Positions 16,929 through 25,118 of a DNA stretch of 36,920 nucleotides are shown in pieces. The DNA comes from Lachnospiraceae bacterium (GTDB lineage: Bacteria; Bacillota; Clostridia; Lachnospirales; Lachnospiraceae), in contig JAGAMY010000035.1 in the NCBI GenBank assembly GCA_017624495.1, positions 1 to 36,920 on the forward strand. The letters are read 5' to 3'. Made by a program: the position numbers and the translations under genes. The notes below the pieces were generated by a model that searched no databases, was not told where the DNA came from, and saw only the letters and a list, made by a program, of their open reading frames with translations. Each line of letters begins with the position of its first letter. The first letter of the stretch is position 1.

Positions 16929-17532
16929 TCATCAAACCTCCATGATAAATATTTCGATATACTCTATCTGGAAATAATGACAAATATTTCTTTACCTGTT
17001 CAAAATCCACTTCAATCATAGTAATAAATGCTTTTATTTTTTTTACAAATTCTTCACCAGTAATTTCACTATACTTATCAATCGTACTCATAAAATCTAA
17101 AAACTGTAATGCGCCTTTATTTTCCTTTGATATATTTGCTACTGGCTTATACACAATAATTTGTCTTCCATCAATATTCAGCTTACGTTGTTTAGTAGAT
17201 GCTTCATTCGAACAAACTTCATAACAAGAAGGATTTTGTGTTGTAAATCCATACATATTTGCAAGCTGAATACCTGTAATATATCCAGATATTTCTCCAT
17301 TAGCTTCCAAATATCTCTTCTGTATATATTTATCAATAGATACTTTTCCCTTTGTACCCAAAATAGTTGTGTATGCCAAATAATACACTCCATTATATAA
17401 ACGTTCTATTTTTCCTTCATCTGTAAGCTTCTTCATCTCTTGTCTAACAGACTCTCTGGATTTACCCGGAAGTTCTGCAAGAAATATCGGTTCATCCTTT
17501 TGATAATTTGTAATAATATAGTCATAAAGCAT
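16915..17532 (-). CDS. AbiEi-type antitoxin / transcriptional autoregulator
   Basis: A 205-aa protein with an N-terminal winged helix (about residues 1-52: FLAELPGKSRESVRQEMKKL, then GKIERLYNGVYYL), as in AbiEi antitoxins and DUF6088 proteins. The C-terminal part is the antitoxin domain. AbiEi family members repress their own operon through the winged helix and counter AbiEii without binding it directly (type IV). GGGGG lies 7 bases before the ATG. First gene of the two-gene operon, with a promoter at 17580-17607. Confidence 0.88.
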   Translation of the reverse strand: MLYDYIITNYQKDEPIFLAELPGKSRESVRQEMKKLTDEGKIERLYNGVYYLAYTTILGTKGKVSIDKYIQKRYLEANGEISGYITGIQLANMYGFTTQNPSCYEVCSNEASTKQRKLNIDGRQIIVYKPVANISKENKGALQFLDFMSTIDKYSEITGEEFVKKIKAFITMIEVDFEQVKKYLSLFPDRVYRNIYHGGLMNELV

Positions 17533-17579
17533 ATAAATCCCCCATTTTTCACATTTTTGAAATCTTTCTTTTCACTTTT

Positions 17580-17607
17580 ATTTTACTCAAAATCTCATTT
17601 TTTTCAA
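17580..17607 (-). promoter_or_regulatory. abiE operon promoter
   Basis: Minus strand TTGAAA (plus 17602-17607), 16-base spacer, TAAAAT (17580-17585). AATCT/AGATT repeats flank it and could be AbiEi binding sites, but the region is so AT-rich that this is weak. Confidence 0.5.
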
Positions 17608-17628
17608 GATAGATTTCATTTAAAAAAA

Positions 17629-17671
17629 TTAGGGAATATTTCGTGTTGTATTACACTTAATAGTTCCCTAA
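17629..17671 (-). terminator. Terminator after spoVAC
   Basis: Read on minus: TTAGGGAA ... inner GTGT/ACAC ... TTCCCTAA, followed by TTTTTT. It closes the spoVA operon directly after spoVAC. Confidence 0.8.
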
Positions 17672-17690
17672 AATTATAAATCTTATAAAC

Positions 17691-18221
17691 TTACATTATT
17701 ACAAACATTTTCAAAATCCAGTAAATCAACCCAAGCACCCAGCTTGTAAAAATCCCATACAAAATCACCGGTCCGGCAATGGTAAAAATCTTACAGCCAA
17801 TACCAAACACCTGGCCTTCTTTTTTAAACTCAATACAGGGAGCTGCCACGGAATTTGCAAATCCGGTGATAGGCACTAATGCGCCGGCACCACCAAAGGT
17901 TGCTATTTTCGGATACAAATTAAACCCGGTCAGTAAAACACTAAGCAATACCAGCAAAATACTGCACCAGCTTCCCGCAGTTTCCTTATCCAGACCAAGC
18001 CTTGTACAATATTCCAAAATTCCCTGTCCGATTACACAGATAATCCCTCCGGTAAGAAATGCTTTTGCCATGTTTTTTGGCAGGGAATGTGTCGGTGTCA
18101 CCTGTTTTACATACTCATTATATGCCTTTTGTTCCTCTGCCTTTTGCTGACTGATTGTTGTATTTTTTGCCAAATCATTGTCCTCACTTTCGATTTTAAA
18201 TGTCAGATATTTACCTGCCAC
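17691..18221 (-). CDS. spoVAC: Stage V sporulation protein AC
   Basis: A 176-aa membrane protein. It shows the SpoVAC core: LPKNMAKAFLTGGIICVIGQGI, then FGGAGALVPITGFANS, then EFKKEGQVFGIG and FTIAGPVILYG. SpoVAC is an inner-membrane component of the channel that moves Ca-dipicolinate into and out of the spore. The start is GTG at 18221, overlapping the 107-aa ORF by 19 bases; an alternative TTG start lies 51 bases further in (GTGAGG upstream). Compared with the B. subtilis protein it has a longer polar N-terminus. It is the last gene of the operon: no spoVAD or spoVAE follows, only a terminator and then the abiE pair. Confidence 0.92.
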   Translation of the reverse strand: MAGKYLTFKIESEDNDLAKNTTISQQKAEEQKAYNEYVKQVTPTHSLPKNMAKAFLTGGIICVIGQGILEYCTRLGLDKETAGSWCSILLVLLSVLLTGFNLYPKIATFGGAGALVPITGFANSVAAPCIEFKKEGQVFGIGCKIFTIAGPVILYGIFTSWVLGLIYWILKMFVIM

Positions 18222-18526
18222 ATATGCTCTTCATTCAGCCCCATCTGCAGCAGTTCCTTCATTTGTTCATCGTAATCTTCTAAAACCTTGTAATTGCTTA
18301 ATAATTTCACCAGATACTTTTCTTTTGCATCTTCGCCAATAAAATTTTGCAAATAGGGTAAGATTTTTTCCCACAATTCCATAGGAGCAATCTCCTCTTC
18401 CACTGTAATATTCTGCAATTTGCAAAATAGCCCTGCTGCATAATAAAATTCATAATTTCCAAGCATTACAGATGCCTGCATGTTACATTTTATAATTATA
18501 CTTTGTCTGGTAATGGACGTTATCAT
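18203..18526 (-). CDS. Unknown 107-aa protein between spoVAB and spoVAC
   Basis: I do not recognise this protein. GAGAGG lies 9 bases before the ATG, and the 3' end overlaps spoVAC, so it is a real operon member. It is soluble-looking, with no strong membrane helix. The N-terminal third is mixed beta/hydrophobic (IIIKCNMQASVML, then YEFYYAAGLFCKL). The rest is helical and acidic (VEEEIAPMELWEKILPYL, then DYDEQMKELLQM). Position inside a sigma-G-driven spoVA operon suggests expression in the forespore. An assembly or accessory role for the dipicolinate channel is inference only. Confidence 0.75.
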   Translation of the reverse strand: MITSITRQSIIIKCNMQASVMLGNYEFYYAAGLFCKLQNITVEEEIAPMELWEKILPYLQNFIGEDAKEKYLVKLLSNYKVLEDYDEQMKELLQMGLNEEHMWQVNI

Positions 18527-18594
18527 CTGTTTTTCCTCTCGTTTTTCATTTGTATCCTATTTTACTCCTTGTACATTGCCTCGTCAAATATATA

Positions 18595-19020
18595 TCAGCT
18601 TCCCATCCGCTGATAAAAATACCAGAATCCTCCGCACACCTTCCCTATAGCAAGCACCGTAATTACCACAGACATTCCATTTTTTAGCTTTAGTCTGCGA
18701 AAAATGAGTGGATACACATTCATAATTTCCGATAATGCCATAATCAGACAACCTACCTGTATACCACTGCACAGCCCATATAAAATCAATAATGGCACAC
18801 CAAAGGGCAGACGTATGCCCGGATAAACAGATAGTATCGTTCCTATTATTCCCCCTGCTGCAATCATACTTTCATAATGCAGTATCCGGCTGGCTGTACT
18901 GGTCTTTCCTATCATTCGTGGTACGATGCTTAATACCACAATTACGGCAAATGCACCTCCTGCCACAGCAAGTCCACCGGTAAATCCCGTAATTCCCAGC
19001 AAAAGATGTTTAAGAAACAT
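18595..19020 (-). CDS. spoVAB: Stage V sporulation protein AB
   Basis: A 141-aa protein with four hydrophobic helices, matching SpoVAB in size and layout (FLKHLLLGITGFTGGLAVAGGAFA, then RILHYESMIAAGGIIGT). I chose the ATG at 19020, which has GAGGAGG 11 bases upstream; the ATG at 19047 has no ribosome site. It overlaps the end of spoVAA by 11 bases. It is a membrane component of the dipicolinate uptake machinery of the forespore. Confidence 0.88.
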   Translation of the reverse strand: MFLKHLLLGITGFTGGLAVAGGAFAVIVVLSIVPRMIGKTSTASRILHYESMIAAGGIIGTILSVYPGIRLPFGVPLLILYGLCSGIQVGCLIMALSEIMNVYPLIFRRLKLKNGMSVVITVLAIGKVCGGFWYFYQRMGS

Positions 19021-19648
19021 CGATTTCTTTTCCTCCTCTATCTGCATTCTGAATATAGGTCATATCCAAATCCTGTTCAAATTTTCGCATCTGCACCTGC
19101 AATGGCGTAGGGTCATCGGATAATTTCTTTTTACCAAAATGATTAAAAAACACCAATATACCTACCGCAACACCAATACAGTAGCTTGCCTCCAATTCTG
19201 TCATGCCATCCGATTCACTGCCCATCACCTGATAATAAAATCTCTCAAATAACTCTGTAACAGAAATATCATTATTAAAACTCATAATGGTAAAGGCTGC
19301 ACCAAAGAAAATCAATACACTTACTAGCGCTGTTTTTAAACCTGTAACAGCTTTGCTTTTTTTGGGGTTTTTGGTGTATTCGATAATAAAATCCGATTCT
19401 CCCTCATTATCAATTTCCGCATTAGGAAAATCTTCCTGAATTAAGTCAATAATTTTTAAAATGGAAAACATTTCCCTTTGTGTATCCGGTGTATCTTTAA
19501 ACTGATAAACCTCTTTTTGTTTTAGCTGATGAATCATTGCTTTATTAGCACAGGTAATGGAAGCAATATCACCTAAGGTAACATTTTTATTCTGTACGAC
19601 CACACACTGTCCTATTTTTAAATATACGGTTTCATCGTTTGCACTCAT
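19010..19648 (-). CDS. spoVAA: Stage V sporulation protein AA
   Basis: A 212-aa protein. The N-terminal soluble domain (ETVYLKIGQCVVVQNKNVTLGDIA) aligns with the start of SpoVAA, and two C-terminal membrane helices lie around residues 120-145 and 165-185. The start is the ATG at 19648 with GGTGGAGG just upstream; the in-frame ATG at 19726 would lie in the coding region of the preceding small gene and lacks a ribosome site. The start overlaps the stop of the 53-aa gene as ATGA, a sign of translational coupling. Confidence 0.9.
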   Translation of the reverse strand: MSANDETVYLKIGQCVVVQNKNVTLGDIASITCANKAMIHQLKQKEVYQFKDTPDTQREMFSILKIIDLIQEDFPNAEIDNEGESDFIIEYTKNPKKSKAVTGLKTALVSVLIFFGAAFTIMSFNNDISVTELFERFYYQVMGSESDGMTELEASYCIGVAVGILVFFNHFGKKKLSDDPTPLQVQMRKFEQDLDMTYIQNADRGGKEIDVS

Positions 19649-19806
19649 ACCTCCACCTCTGTTCTCCCGTCTATAGCCTGCCACACAAAAGTTCCTTTTT
19701 CCGGTGCAAATTCCTGTCTCTCGCAATATTTATAATAAAAAAATCCGCTTACTGTGGCGACTAAGATTAGCGTTACCAGACATAATCTGTATACTTTTTT
19801 ATTCAC
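19645..19806 (-). CDS. Small single-pass membrane protein heading the spoVA operon
   Basis: A 53-aa ORF with a GTG start, which makes it easy to miss. AAGGGAAG lies about 8 bases upstream. Translation gives a short basic N-terminus (MNKKVYR), one hydrophobic helix (LCLVTLILVATVSGFF), then YYKYCERQEFAPEKG and a tail ending TEVEV. The stop overlaps the spoVAA start as ATGA. Its start codon lies about 19 bases after the predicted sigma-G transcription start, so it is the first gene of the forespore transcript. I cannot assign a family. The single cysteine next to the helix and the orientation (basic end in the cytoplasm) are typical of small bitopic sporulation proteins; function is unknown. Confidence 0.7.
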   Translation of the reverse strand: MNKKVYRLCLVTLILVATVSGFFYYKYCERQEFAPEKGTFVWQAIDGRTEVEV

Positions 19807-19831
19807 TATTTTCACTTCCCTTTTTTGGAAT

Positions 19832-19861
19832 TAGTATGTTTCTTTTTTGAAAAGTTATGCA
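19832..19861 (-). promoter_or_regulatory. Sigma-G (forespore) promoter of the spoVA operon
   Basis: On minus, TGCATA (plus 19856-19861), a 17-base spacer and CATACTA (19832-19838) match the known sigma-G consensus TGMATA-N17/18-CATACTA at every position. The start point is expected near 19825, so the leader is about 20 bases. Confidence 0.8.
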
Positions 19862-19868
19862 AAAGCGG

Positions 19869-19897
19869 TAGAAAAAAACATATTTTCAATTTATAAT
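19869..19897 (+). promoter_or_regulatory. Candidate promoter of the ThrE-like genes
   Basis: TATAAT at 19892-19897 with a weak -35 (TAGAAA, 19869-19874) at 17 bases. It runs back to back with the sigma-G promoter, 7 bases apart. Confidence 0.4.
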
Positions 19898-19943
19898 AGG
19901 AACACTAATACCTATTCAAAAACATGATTCAGGAGTAAAACCT

Positions 19944-20723
19944 ATGTCTGATAGCAAAGAAATTCTGACTTTAGCGGTTGAGATTGGCGATACACTGCTT
20001 AGAAGCGGCGGTGAAATTTATCGTGTTGAAGATACAATTATGCATATTTTAAATGCTTATGGTATAGAAAATTATGATATTTATGTGCTTTCAAATGGAA
20101 TATTTGCCAGTGCCAATGAGGATAAAGAAGATGGCTGCAGTATTGTACGGCATGTGCCTTTAGGAAACGTACATTTAGGAAAAATTGCTGCCATCAATCA
20201 GCTTTCCAGAGAAATCGTAGCGCAGACATGTGATGTAGAAACCGCATGGAAACGTTTAGAAGCATGTCGGAATATTCCTTCCGCCAGCCCAAAAACAGCC
20301 TGTTTTTTCTGTGGTGTTGGCTGTGCATGCTTTTGCTATATTTTTGGCGGAACACTTTGGGATGCCGGTTTTACCTTTCTTTTTGGCATGATTTTAAAAG
20401 CACTTTTACTTACTATGGAAAAGAAAAAAAGTTCCAAATTTATTACCAACATTCTTGGCAGTGCCTTTGTCACTGCGGGAAGTCTTATTTTATTAAATCT
20501 CGGACTTCCTGTGTTACAGGACAAAATTGTCATTGGCGGTATCATGCCCCTTGTACCGGGAATTGCTCTAACAACTTCCATACGAGATTTATTTAATGGA
20601 GATTATTTATCCGGTGCAATTCATTTGATAGATGCCCTGCTTACAGCTATGTGTATTGCGGTAGGCGTAGGTTCTATGATTATATTATACCGTACTATTC
20701 CAGGAGGTGTCATACTTCGATGA
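19944..20723 (+). CDS. Threonine/serine exporter-type protein, N-terminal (ThrE/DUF1212) half
   Basis: A 259-aa protein. The first 110 residues are the cytoplasmic ThrE domain (LLRSGGEIYRVEDTI, then YVLSNGIFAS), followed by about five membrane helices from residue 118 on. In Corynebacterium ThrE both halves are in one protein; in Firmicutes they are often two genes, as here. AGGAG lies 9 bases before the ATG. The stop overlaps the next start as ATGA, so the two subunits are made together. The substrate could be Thr/Ser or another small metabolite; family members have varied assignments. Confidence 0.88.
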   Translation: MSDSKEILTLAVEIGDTLLRSGGEIYRVEDTIMHILNAYGIENYDIYVLSNGIFASANEDKEDGCSIVRHVPLGNVHLGKIAAINQLSREIVAQTCDVETAWKRLEACRNIPSASPKTACFFCGVGCACFCYIFGGTLWDAGFTFLFGMILKALLLTMEKKKSSKFITNILGSAFVTAGSLILLNLGLPVLQDKIVIGGIMPLVPGIALTTSIRDLFNGDYLSGAIHLIDALLTAMCIAVGVGSMIILYRTIPGGVILR

Positions 20724-21163
20724 TTACGCAGTTTTTTGTCTGTATGTTAGCATGCTTATCCTTTGCCGTTTTATTTTCTGCACCAAAAAAGGAATGTCTG
20801 CTCTGCGCATTGACAGGTGCGCTAAGCTGGATTGCCTATTTGGTGTTAGAGCCTGCGGTCGGCGCAGTCTGGGCTTGTCTTTTCGCCACACTTTTCTTAA
20901 CGGTACTGTCGCGGATTTTCGCTGCGGTGCGGAAAAGTCCGGTCACCCTTTATCTGGTAGGCGGTATTTTTCCCTTAGTACCGGGGTCCGGGATTTATTA
21001 TACATCTTACTATTTTATTATGAATGATATGGAAATGTTTGCTGTAAAAGGAATGGAAACCTTTAAAATTGCGGGTGCTATTGCCCTTGGCATTATTTTT
21101 GCTCTGGCGATTCCGCAGAAGGTATTTCATCGAAGCGTAAAAAAGAAACAAGAACCAGAATAG
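20720..21163 (+). CDS. Threonine/serine exporter-type protein, C-terminal (DUF3815) half
   Basis: A 147-aa protein with about five membrane helices and the motif LYLVGGIFPLVPGSGIYY, typical of the ThrE_2/DUF3815 half. The first half has the related LVPGIALTTSIRDL motif, in keeping with an internal duplication. The ATG at 20720 overlaps the previous stop and has CCAGGAGG upstream; the in-frame ATG at 20651 lies inside the previous gene and is not the start. A terminator overlaps its stop codon. Confidence 0.88.
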   Translation: MITQFFVCMLACLSFAVLFSAPKKECLLCALTGALSWIAYLVLEPAVGAVWACLFATLFLTVLSRIFAAVRKSPVTLYLVGGIFPLVPGSGIYYTSYYFIMNDMEMFAVKGMETFKIAGAIALGIIFALAIPQKVFHRSVKKKQEPE

Positions 21164-21183
21164 ATTTTTTCCCATTCTGGTTC
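21152..21183. terminator. Terminator shared by ThrE-like and chemoreceptor-PilZ genes
   Basis: GAACCAGAAT pairs with ATTCTGGTTC and is followed by TTTTTTT on plus. It begins within the last codons of the ThrE-like gene. On minus it lies just after the chemoreceptor stop and is followed by TTGTTTCTTTTTT, so it may serve both. Confidence 0.8.
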
Positions 21184-21192
21184 TTTTTTTAT

Positions 21193-23268
21193 TTATCCGA
21201 CATGCTTTTCTACATAATCTAAAATATCATCTCTTTCCTCTAACATACGACAGCCAACAATATACTGTCCACTGTTATCAGAAACACGGATAATTCGTCC
21301 TTCAATCTCTTTAGCTGAAGTAAGCTCAAAATTCGAAATCTTAAGCAGAACATTCTCACCCTTAGCATCTTTTAATGCTTCTGCATGGGAAGTAATCGCA
21401 AATCCGCCTGCGCTGATATTGACCATCTCACCCTGCATTTCCTGTCCATGCATTTTTAGTGTACAGGATTTATTTAATAACATACGCGGGTGTTTTCTAC
21501 GGTTAAATACCTTTGGATTGCCTTCCACATACAACCGTACCTTACGGTCACTGTCTGCTGTAATCAAAATATCCTTCCACAGATATACTTCATTTTCAAC
21601 AATTACACGCAAGGAGTATTCTACCTTTGGTGATACCACGAATTTTTCAAAGACATCCGCTTCAATGACATCTTCTGTCATTCCTGTAATACGACCTTTC
21701 GACTCTTCCTTCGTACCGGAGCCTTTGGCAATAATGGTAAAATACATACCTGCTTCGAGATCCTGAATACCCATGAATCCGCCTTCACCAAGCTCTTCTA
21801 TCAACTTGCCTACAACATCTTCAATAGTCTCTACATTTAATGAAGTTTCTGCATATTTGCTTCTCATGACTCTTGTATCATTTTCAGCACCAATAATACT
21901 ATCTGTCATGATATTCATAACCTCTGTTACCTGCTGCATATTTTCTACCATGCTGCGGTTGGATTTTTCAACCTCCTGCATAGCTGTATCTACCACCTGA
22001 ATATTATCTCCAAGCTTGATGGAATCCTCTGTAATGCCGGTAACACTTTCATTCACATCCATCACATGATCTAAGGTCACACCTATTAATTCTATGGTCT
22101 TTGCAATGGATGCCATCATCTTATTGGAAGTTTCTTCTAAGTGGGTAAGAGCCTCCATAATACTGATGGAAGAATCCTTAGTACCCGTACTTAAATTACG
22201 GATTTCATCTGCTACAACGGCAAAACCCTTTCCGACTTCACCGGCTCTTGCTGCTTCAATGGATGCATTTAAAGCCAACAGGTTCGTCTGACTGGAAATT
22301 TCTTCAATTGTACCGGTTTCTGTTTTAACCAAATCAAATTCTGCACGGAAATCCTGTAATATCTTTTCCACTTCCGTTGACAAGTCAGACATTTCCTTTG
22401 TGGATTCAACAACTTCTTCTAACTGGCTGGAGCTTAATTTCGCTTTTGCTACAGACTGCTGCATAAGTCCTACCATTTCCTGAATCAATGCTGCTGTATT
22501 TTCTACCTGTGCATTGATGGTCTGGGTCATTTCCAGTGAAGAATTTGTTCTATCCTGAAGTATTTCATTATTTGAAGCTAACTGTGACATACTTTCTGCC
22601 ACTCCATCAGCACTCTCTTTATTCTCTTCTGCCAATTCACGAACTACGGTTACACCATCCACAACCGCATTGCTGGCTACTTTTACTTTTTCTACGGTAC
22701 TGACTACCTTCTGTAAATTTCCTTCTACGGAATATAATAAAGAATTTTCAGCCTTCATCAGATAATTCTGTGCTAACACATAACTCATGTAGCATAAAAT
22801 CGTACACGCTAACTGCACTTCAAAATCCGGCATTGTACGGGCTGTCTGCTGCCCGGTAATCATGGTCTTTGCAAATACACCAATGATTACTAAAATATTC
22901 GCTGTCGCTGTTCTAAGCAGCAACTTTTTGTTTTTATACAAAATCAGCATACCTGCAACGGGAAATGCATAACTAAACGTAATAGCTGTTTCCGCAGTAA
23001 ACATGACAAAGGCAAAAAATATACCATAACCAATAATCAGCACTTCTTTAAACACTTTCGTATGCATGCCTCTGACTTTGAGCAGAATAACATCTAGTAT
23101 AATCGGTACCCACGCCAGAAACAGAAACATCATATAAAATGGCATCCCCTTCTTGCCACCTGCCACTTCAATGGCATATGCAACAGTCAAAATGGCAACA
23201 ATAATCACCCATACTCTTAGTGCCAGTTTGTTTGCGTAACATTGAAACTCTTTTTCATTGTACTCCAT
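21193..23268 (-). CDS. Chemoreceptor (MCP) fused to a YcgR/YpfA-like and PilZ c-di-GMP-binding module
   Basis: A 691-aa protein with the start at ATG 23268 (GAGGAGG upstream; the ATG at 23295 lacks one). In order: five or six membrane helices (about residues 15-170) with no periplasmic sensor domain; a chemoreceptor coiled coil (about 190-490) with tip [16 protein letters not shown] and [11 protein letters not shown] around 330-360; a beta-rich region (about 505-585) like the N-terminal domain of the flagellar brake YcgR/YpfA; and a PilZ domain (about 588-690). The PilZ binding motifs are complete: RKHPR (RxxxR, 591-595) and NISAGG (NxSxxG, 617-622). It should couple c-di-GMP level to CheA signalling. 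A PilZ-ended receptor (Tlr1 of Azospirillum) is known; this brake-like addition is rarer. Confidence 0.92.
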   Translation of the reverse strand: MEYNEKEFQCYANKLALRVWVIIVAILTVAYAIEVAGGKKGMPFYMMFLFLAWVPIILDVILLKVRGMHTKVFKEVLIIGYGIFFAFVMFTAETAITFSYAFPVAGMLILYKNKKLLLRTATANILVIIGVFAKTMITGQQTARTMPDFEVQLACTILCYMSYVLAQNYLMKAENSLLYSVEGNLQKVVSTVEKVKVASNAVVDGVTVVRELAEENKESADGVAESMSQLASNNEILQDRTNSSLEMTQTINAQVENTAALIQEMVGLMQQSVAKAKLSSSQLEEVVESTKEMSDLSTEVEKILQDFRAEFDLVKTETGTIEEISSQTNLLALNASIEAARAGEVGKGFAVVADEIRNLSTGTKDSSISIMEALTHLEETSNKMMASIAKTIELIGVTLDHVMDVNESVTGITEDSIKLGDNIQVVDTAMQEVEKSNRSMVENMQQVTEVMNIMTDSIIGAENDTRVMRSKYAETSLNVETIEDVVGKLIEELGEGGFMGIQDLEAGMYFTIIAKGSGTKEESKGRITGMTEDVIEADVFEKFVVSPKVEYSLRVIVENEVYLWKDILITADSDRKVRLYVEGNPKVFNRRKHPRMLLNKSCTLKMHGQEMQGEMVNISAGGFAITSHAEALKDAKGENVLLKISNFELTSAKEIEGRIIRVSDNSGQYIVGCRMLEERDDILDYVEKHVG

Positions 23269-23412
23269 ACCTTTCCTCCTCGTATGTACATCCAATTATT
23301 TTCTCTTATAGCAAAAAATTCTTCCTGCGTACAAGCATAGATTTATTTTAGCACATTTCGTATATTCTTGCACTTATTTTTCACATTTCTTTATAATTTT
23401 TTACCAAAAAAA

Positions 23413-23435
23413 GAAATCCCCATTTCGAGGATTCC
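23413..23435 (-). terminator. Terminator after DUF1846 gene
   Basis: On minus, GGAATCC pairs with GGATTTC (one G-U pair), followed by TTTTTTTGG. Confidence 0.7.
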
Positions 23436-23443
23436 TTTTCCGC

Positions 23444-24928
23444 TTAAAAATATAATTCTTTACTTGGATAAATCGGTTCACAGCTCACACGAAGCCCTAA
23501 TTTACGAAGCGTATCTTCATCCCCGGCTTCTAACATCTGTGTAGAATGGTATTCGCAGTCACGAAGCTGCTGTAATGCACAAATAGCACGGGCTGTTAAT
23601 GTATTCGTTGCTGCTGATATGGAAAGAGCCGTAAGCACATCCTCTAAATTCAGCAATGTAAGATGGCTGTTTAAATACTTGGTTTTCAGCTCTACAATCG
23701 GTTTTAAAATCAATGGACTAAGCAGTGTCAAATCATCATCAATATTTGTCAATGCCTTAATCGCATTTAAAACAACCGAAGAACTTGCCGTCATCAGTTC
23801 ACTGGCTTTTCCGGTTACAATTCTGCCATCCGGTAATTCAATGGCTGCTGCCGGACTTTCCGCTGCTTCTGCTTTATCTAATGCAGCTTTTACCACATCA
23901 CGAATGTCCGGTGTGATATTGAGCTGACGCATAATCAGCTTAATCTTATCCACAGCTTCCTGTTCACCTTTTCCCTGACGATATGCGCATTTTGCTGCAA
24001 AGAAACGACGAATAATCTCCTGACAGCTTGCTGCACTTACTGCCGCATCATCAAATATCGCATATCCTGCCATGTTTACACCCATATCTGTCGGGCTCTT
24101 ATAATCAAAGGCACTTCCACTTATACTTGCAAGAGTACTCTGTACAATCGGAAAAGCTTCCACATCACGGTTATAATTGACAGTTGTTTCTCCATACGCC
24201 TCTAAATGGAACGGGTCAATCATATTAACATCATTCAAATCTGCTGTAGCTGCCTCATAGGCAAGATTTACCGGATGCTTTAATGGTAAATTCCAGATAG
24301 GGAAGGTTTCAAATTTAGCATATCCTGCAGATATACCACGGACATTTTCATGATATAACTGGGATAAACAGGTCGCAAGCTTTCCGCTTCCGGGTCCCGG
24401 TGCCGTCACAACAACTAATGGCTTTGTGGTTTCAATGTACGGATTTGCACCAAAGCCTTCTTCACTGCAGATAAAATCTATCTCTGTCGGATAACCTTTA
24501 ATTGGTTTATGTGCATAATTTTTAACACCACGCATAGATAATTTTGCCATAAATGCATCTGCTGCCGGCTGTCCTGTATAACGGGTAATGACTACACTGT
24601 TTACTTCGATACCTAAATGTGTAATGTTATCAATTAACCGAAGCACGTCCATATCGTAGGTAATGCCTAAATCGGCACGCATTTTGGTCTTTTCAATATC
24701 TCCGGCAGAAATAACAAAAATAATCTCAGCCATTTCCTTTAATTCATGAAGCAGCTTAATCTTTGCATTCACATCAAATCCCGGAAGCACACGCGCTGCA
24801 TGATAGTCATCAAACAGTTTTCCGCCAAACTCTAAGTACAATTTGCCCTGTGCTTTCTCAATCCGCTCTAGGATATGTTCCTTTTGCTTTTTCATGTACA
24901 ATTCATTATCAAATCCAATTTTATCCAT
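23444..24928 (-). CDS. DUF1846-domain protein
   Basis: A 494-aa soluble protein, full length for the DUF1846 family, which is widespread in Firmicutes and structurally known but without a settled function. Visible features are a glycine-rich loop APGPGSGKLATCLS (about residue 180), which resembles a nucleotide-binding P-loop, and a conserved segment NLAYEAATADLNDVNMIDPFH. The ATG at 24928 has GAGGC upstream and gives the usual family length; the ATG at 25057 would add 43 residues and overlap the promoter. Divergent from the GRAM-like gene. Promoter at 24981-25009, terminator directly downstream. Confidence 0.88.
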   Translation of the reverse strand: MDKIGFDNELYMKKQKEHILERIEKAQGKLYLEFGGKLFDDYHAARVLPGFDVNAKIKLLHELKEMAEIIFVISAGDIEKTKMRADLGITYDMDVLRLIDNITHLGIEVNSVVITRYTGQPAADAFMAKLSMRGVKNYAHKPIKGYPTEIDFICSEEGFGANPYIETTKPLVVVTAPGPGSGKLATCLSQLYHENVRGISAGYAKFETFPIWNLPLKHPVNLAYEAATADLNDVNMIDPFHLEAYGETTVNYNRDVEAFPIVQSTLASISGSAFDYKSPTDMGVNMAGYAIFDDAAVSAASCQEIIRRFFAAKCAYRQGKGEQEAVDKIKLIMRQLNITPDIRDVVKAALDKAEAAESPAAAIELPDGRIVTGKASELMTASSSVVLNAIKALTNIDDDLTLLSPLILKPIVELKTKYLNSHLTLLNLEDVLTALSISAATNTLTARAICALQQLRDCEYHSTQMLEAGDEDTLRKLGLRVSCEPIYPSKELYF

Positions 24929-24980
24929 TTTACATGCCTCTTCCTGCTCAAAAAACTTTACGGTTACATTTAACTGTAAC

Positions 24981-25009
24981 ATTCTAACACTTTGTATTTT
25001 ATTTTTCAA
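24981..25009 (-). promoter_or_regulatory. DUF1846 gene promoter
   Basis: Minus strand TTGAAA (plus 25004-25009), 17-base spacer, TAGAAT (24981-24986). Confidence 0.55.
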
Positions 25010-25050
25010 GATTTGTAAAAGAACAATTCTAATGATATTGTTGACATTTA

Positions 25051-25079
25051 TTGACATTATTTTTCCTAACTTTTATACT
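25051..25079 (+). promoter_or_regulatory. GRAM-like gene promoter
   Basis: TTGACA (25051-25056), 17-base spacer, TATACT (25074-25079). A second TTGACA lies 10 bases upstream, giving a direct repeat TTGACATTnATT. Confidence 0.7.
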
Positions 25080-25118
25080 GAATAATGCTTAAAAAATTTT
25101 ATATAAGGAGAGTTTAAA

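Noticed and set aside
18584-18772. 62-codon minus-strand frame inside spoVAB
   Set aside because: Alternative frame of spoVAB, which has the ribosome site and family match.
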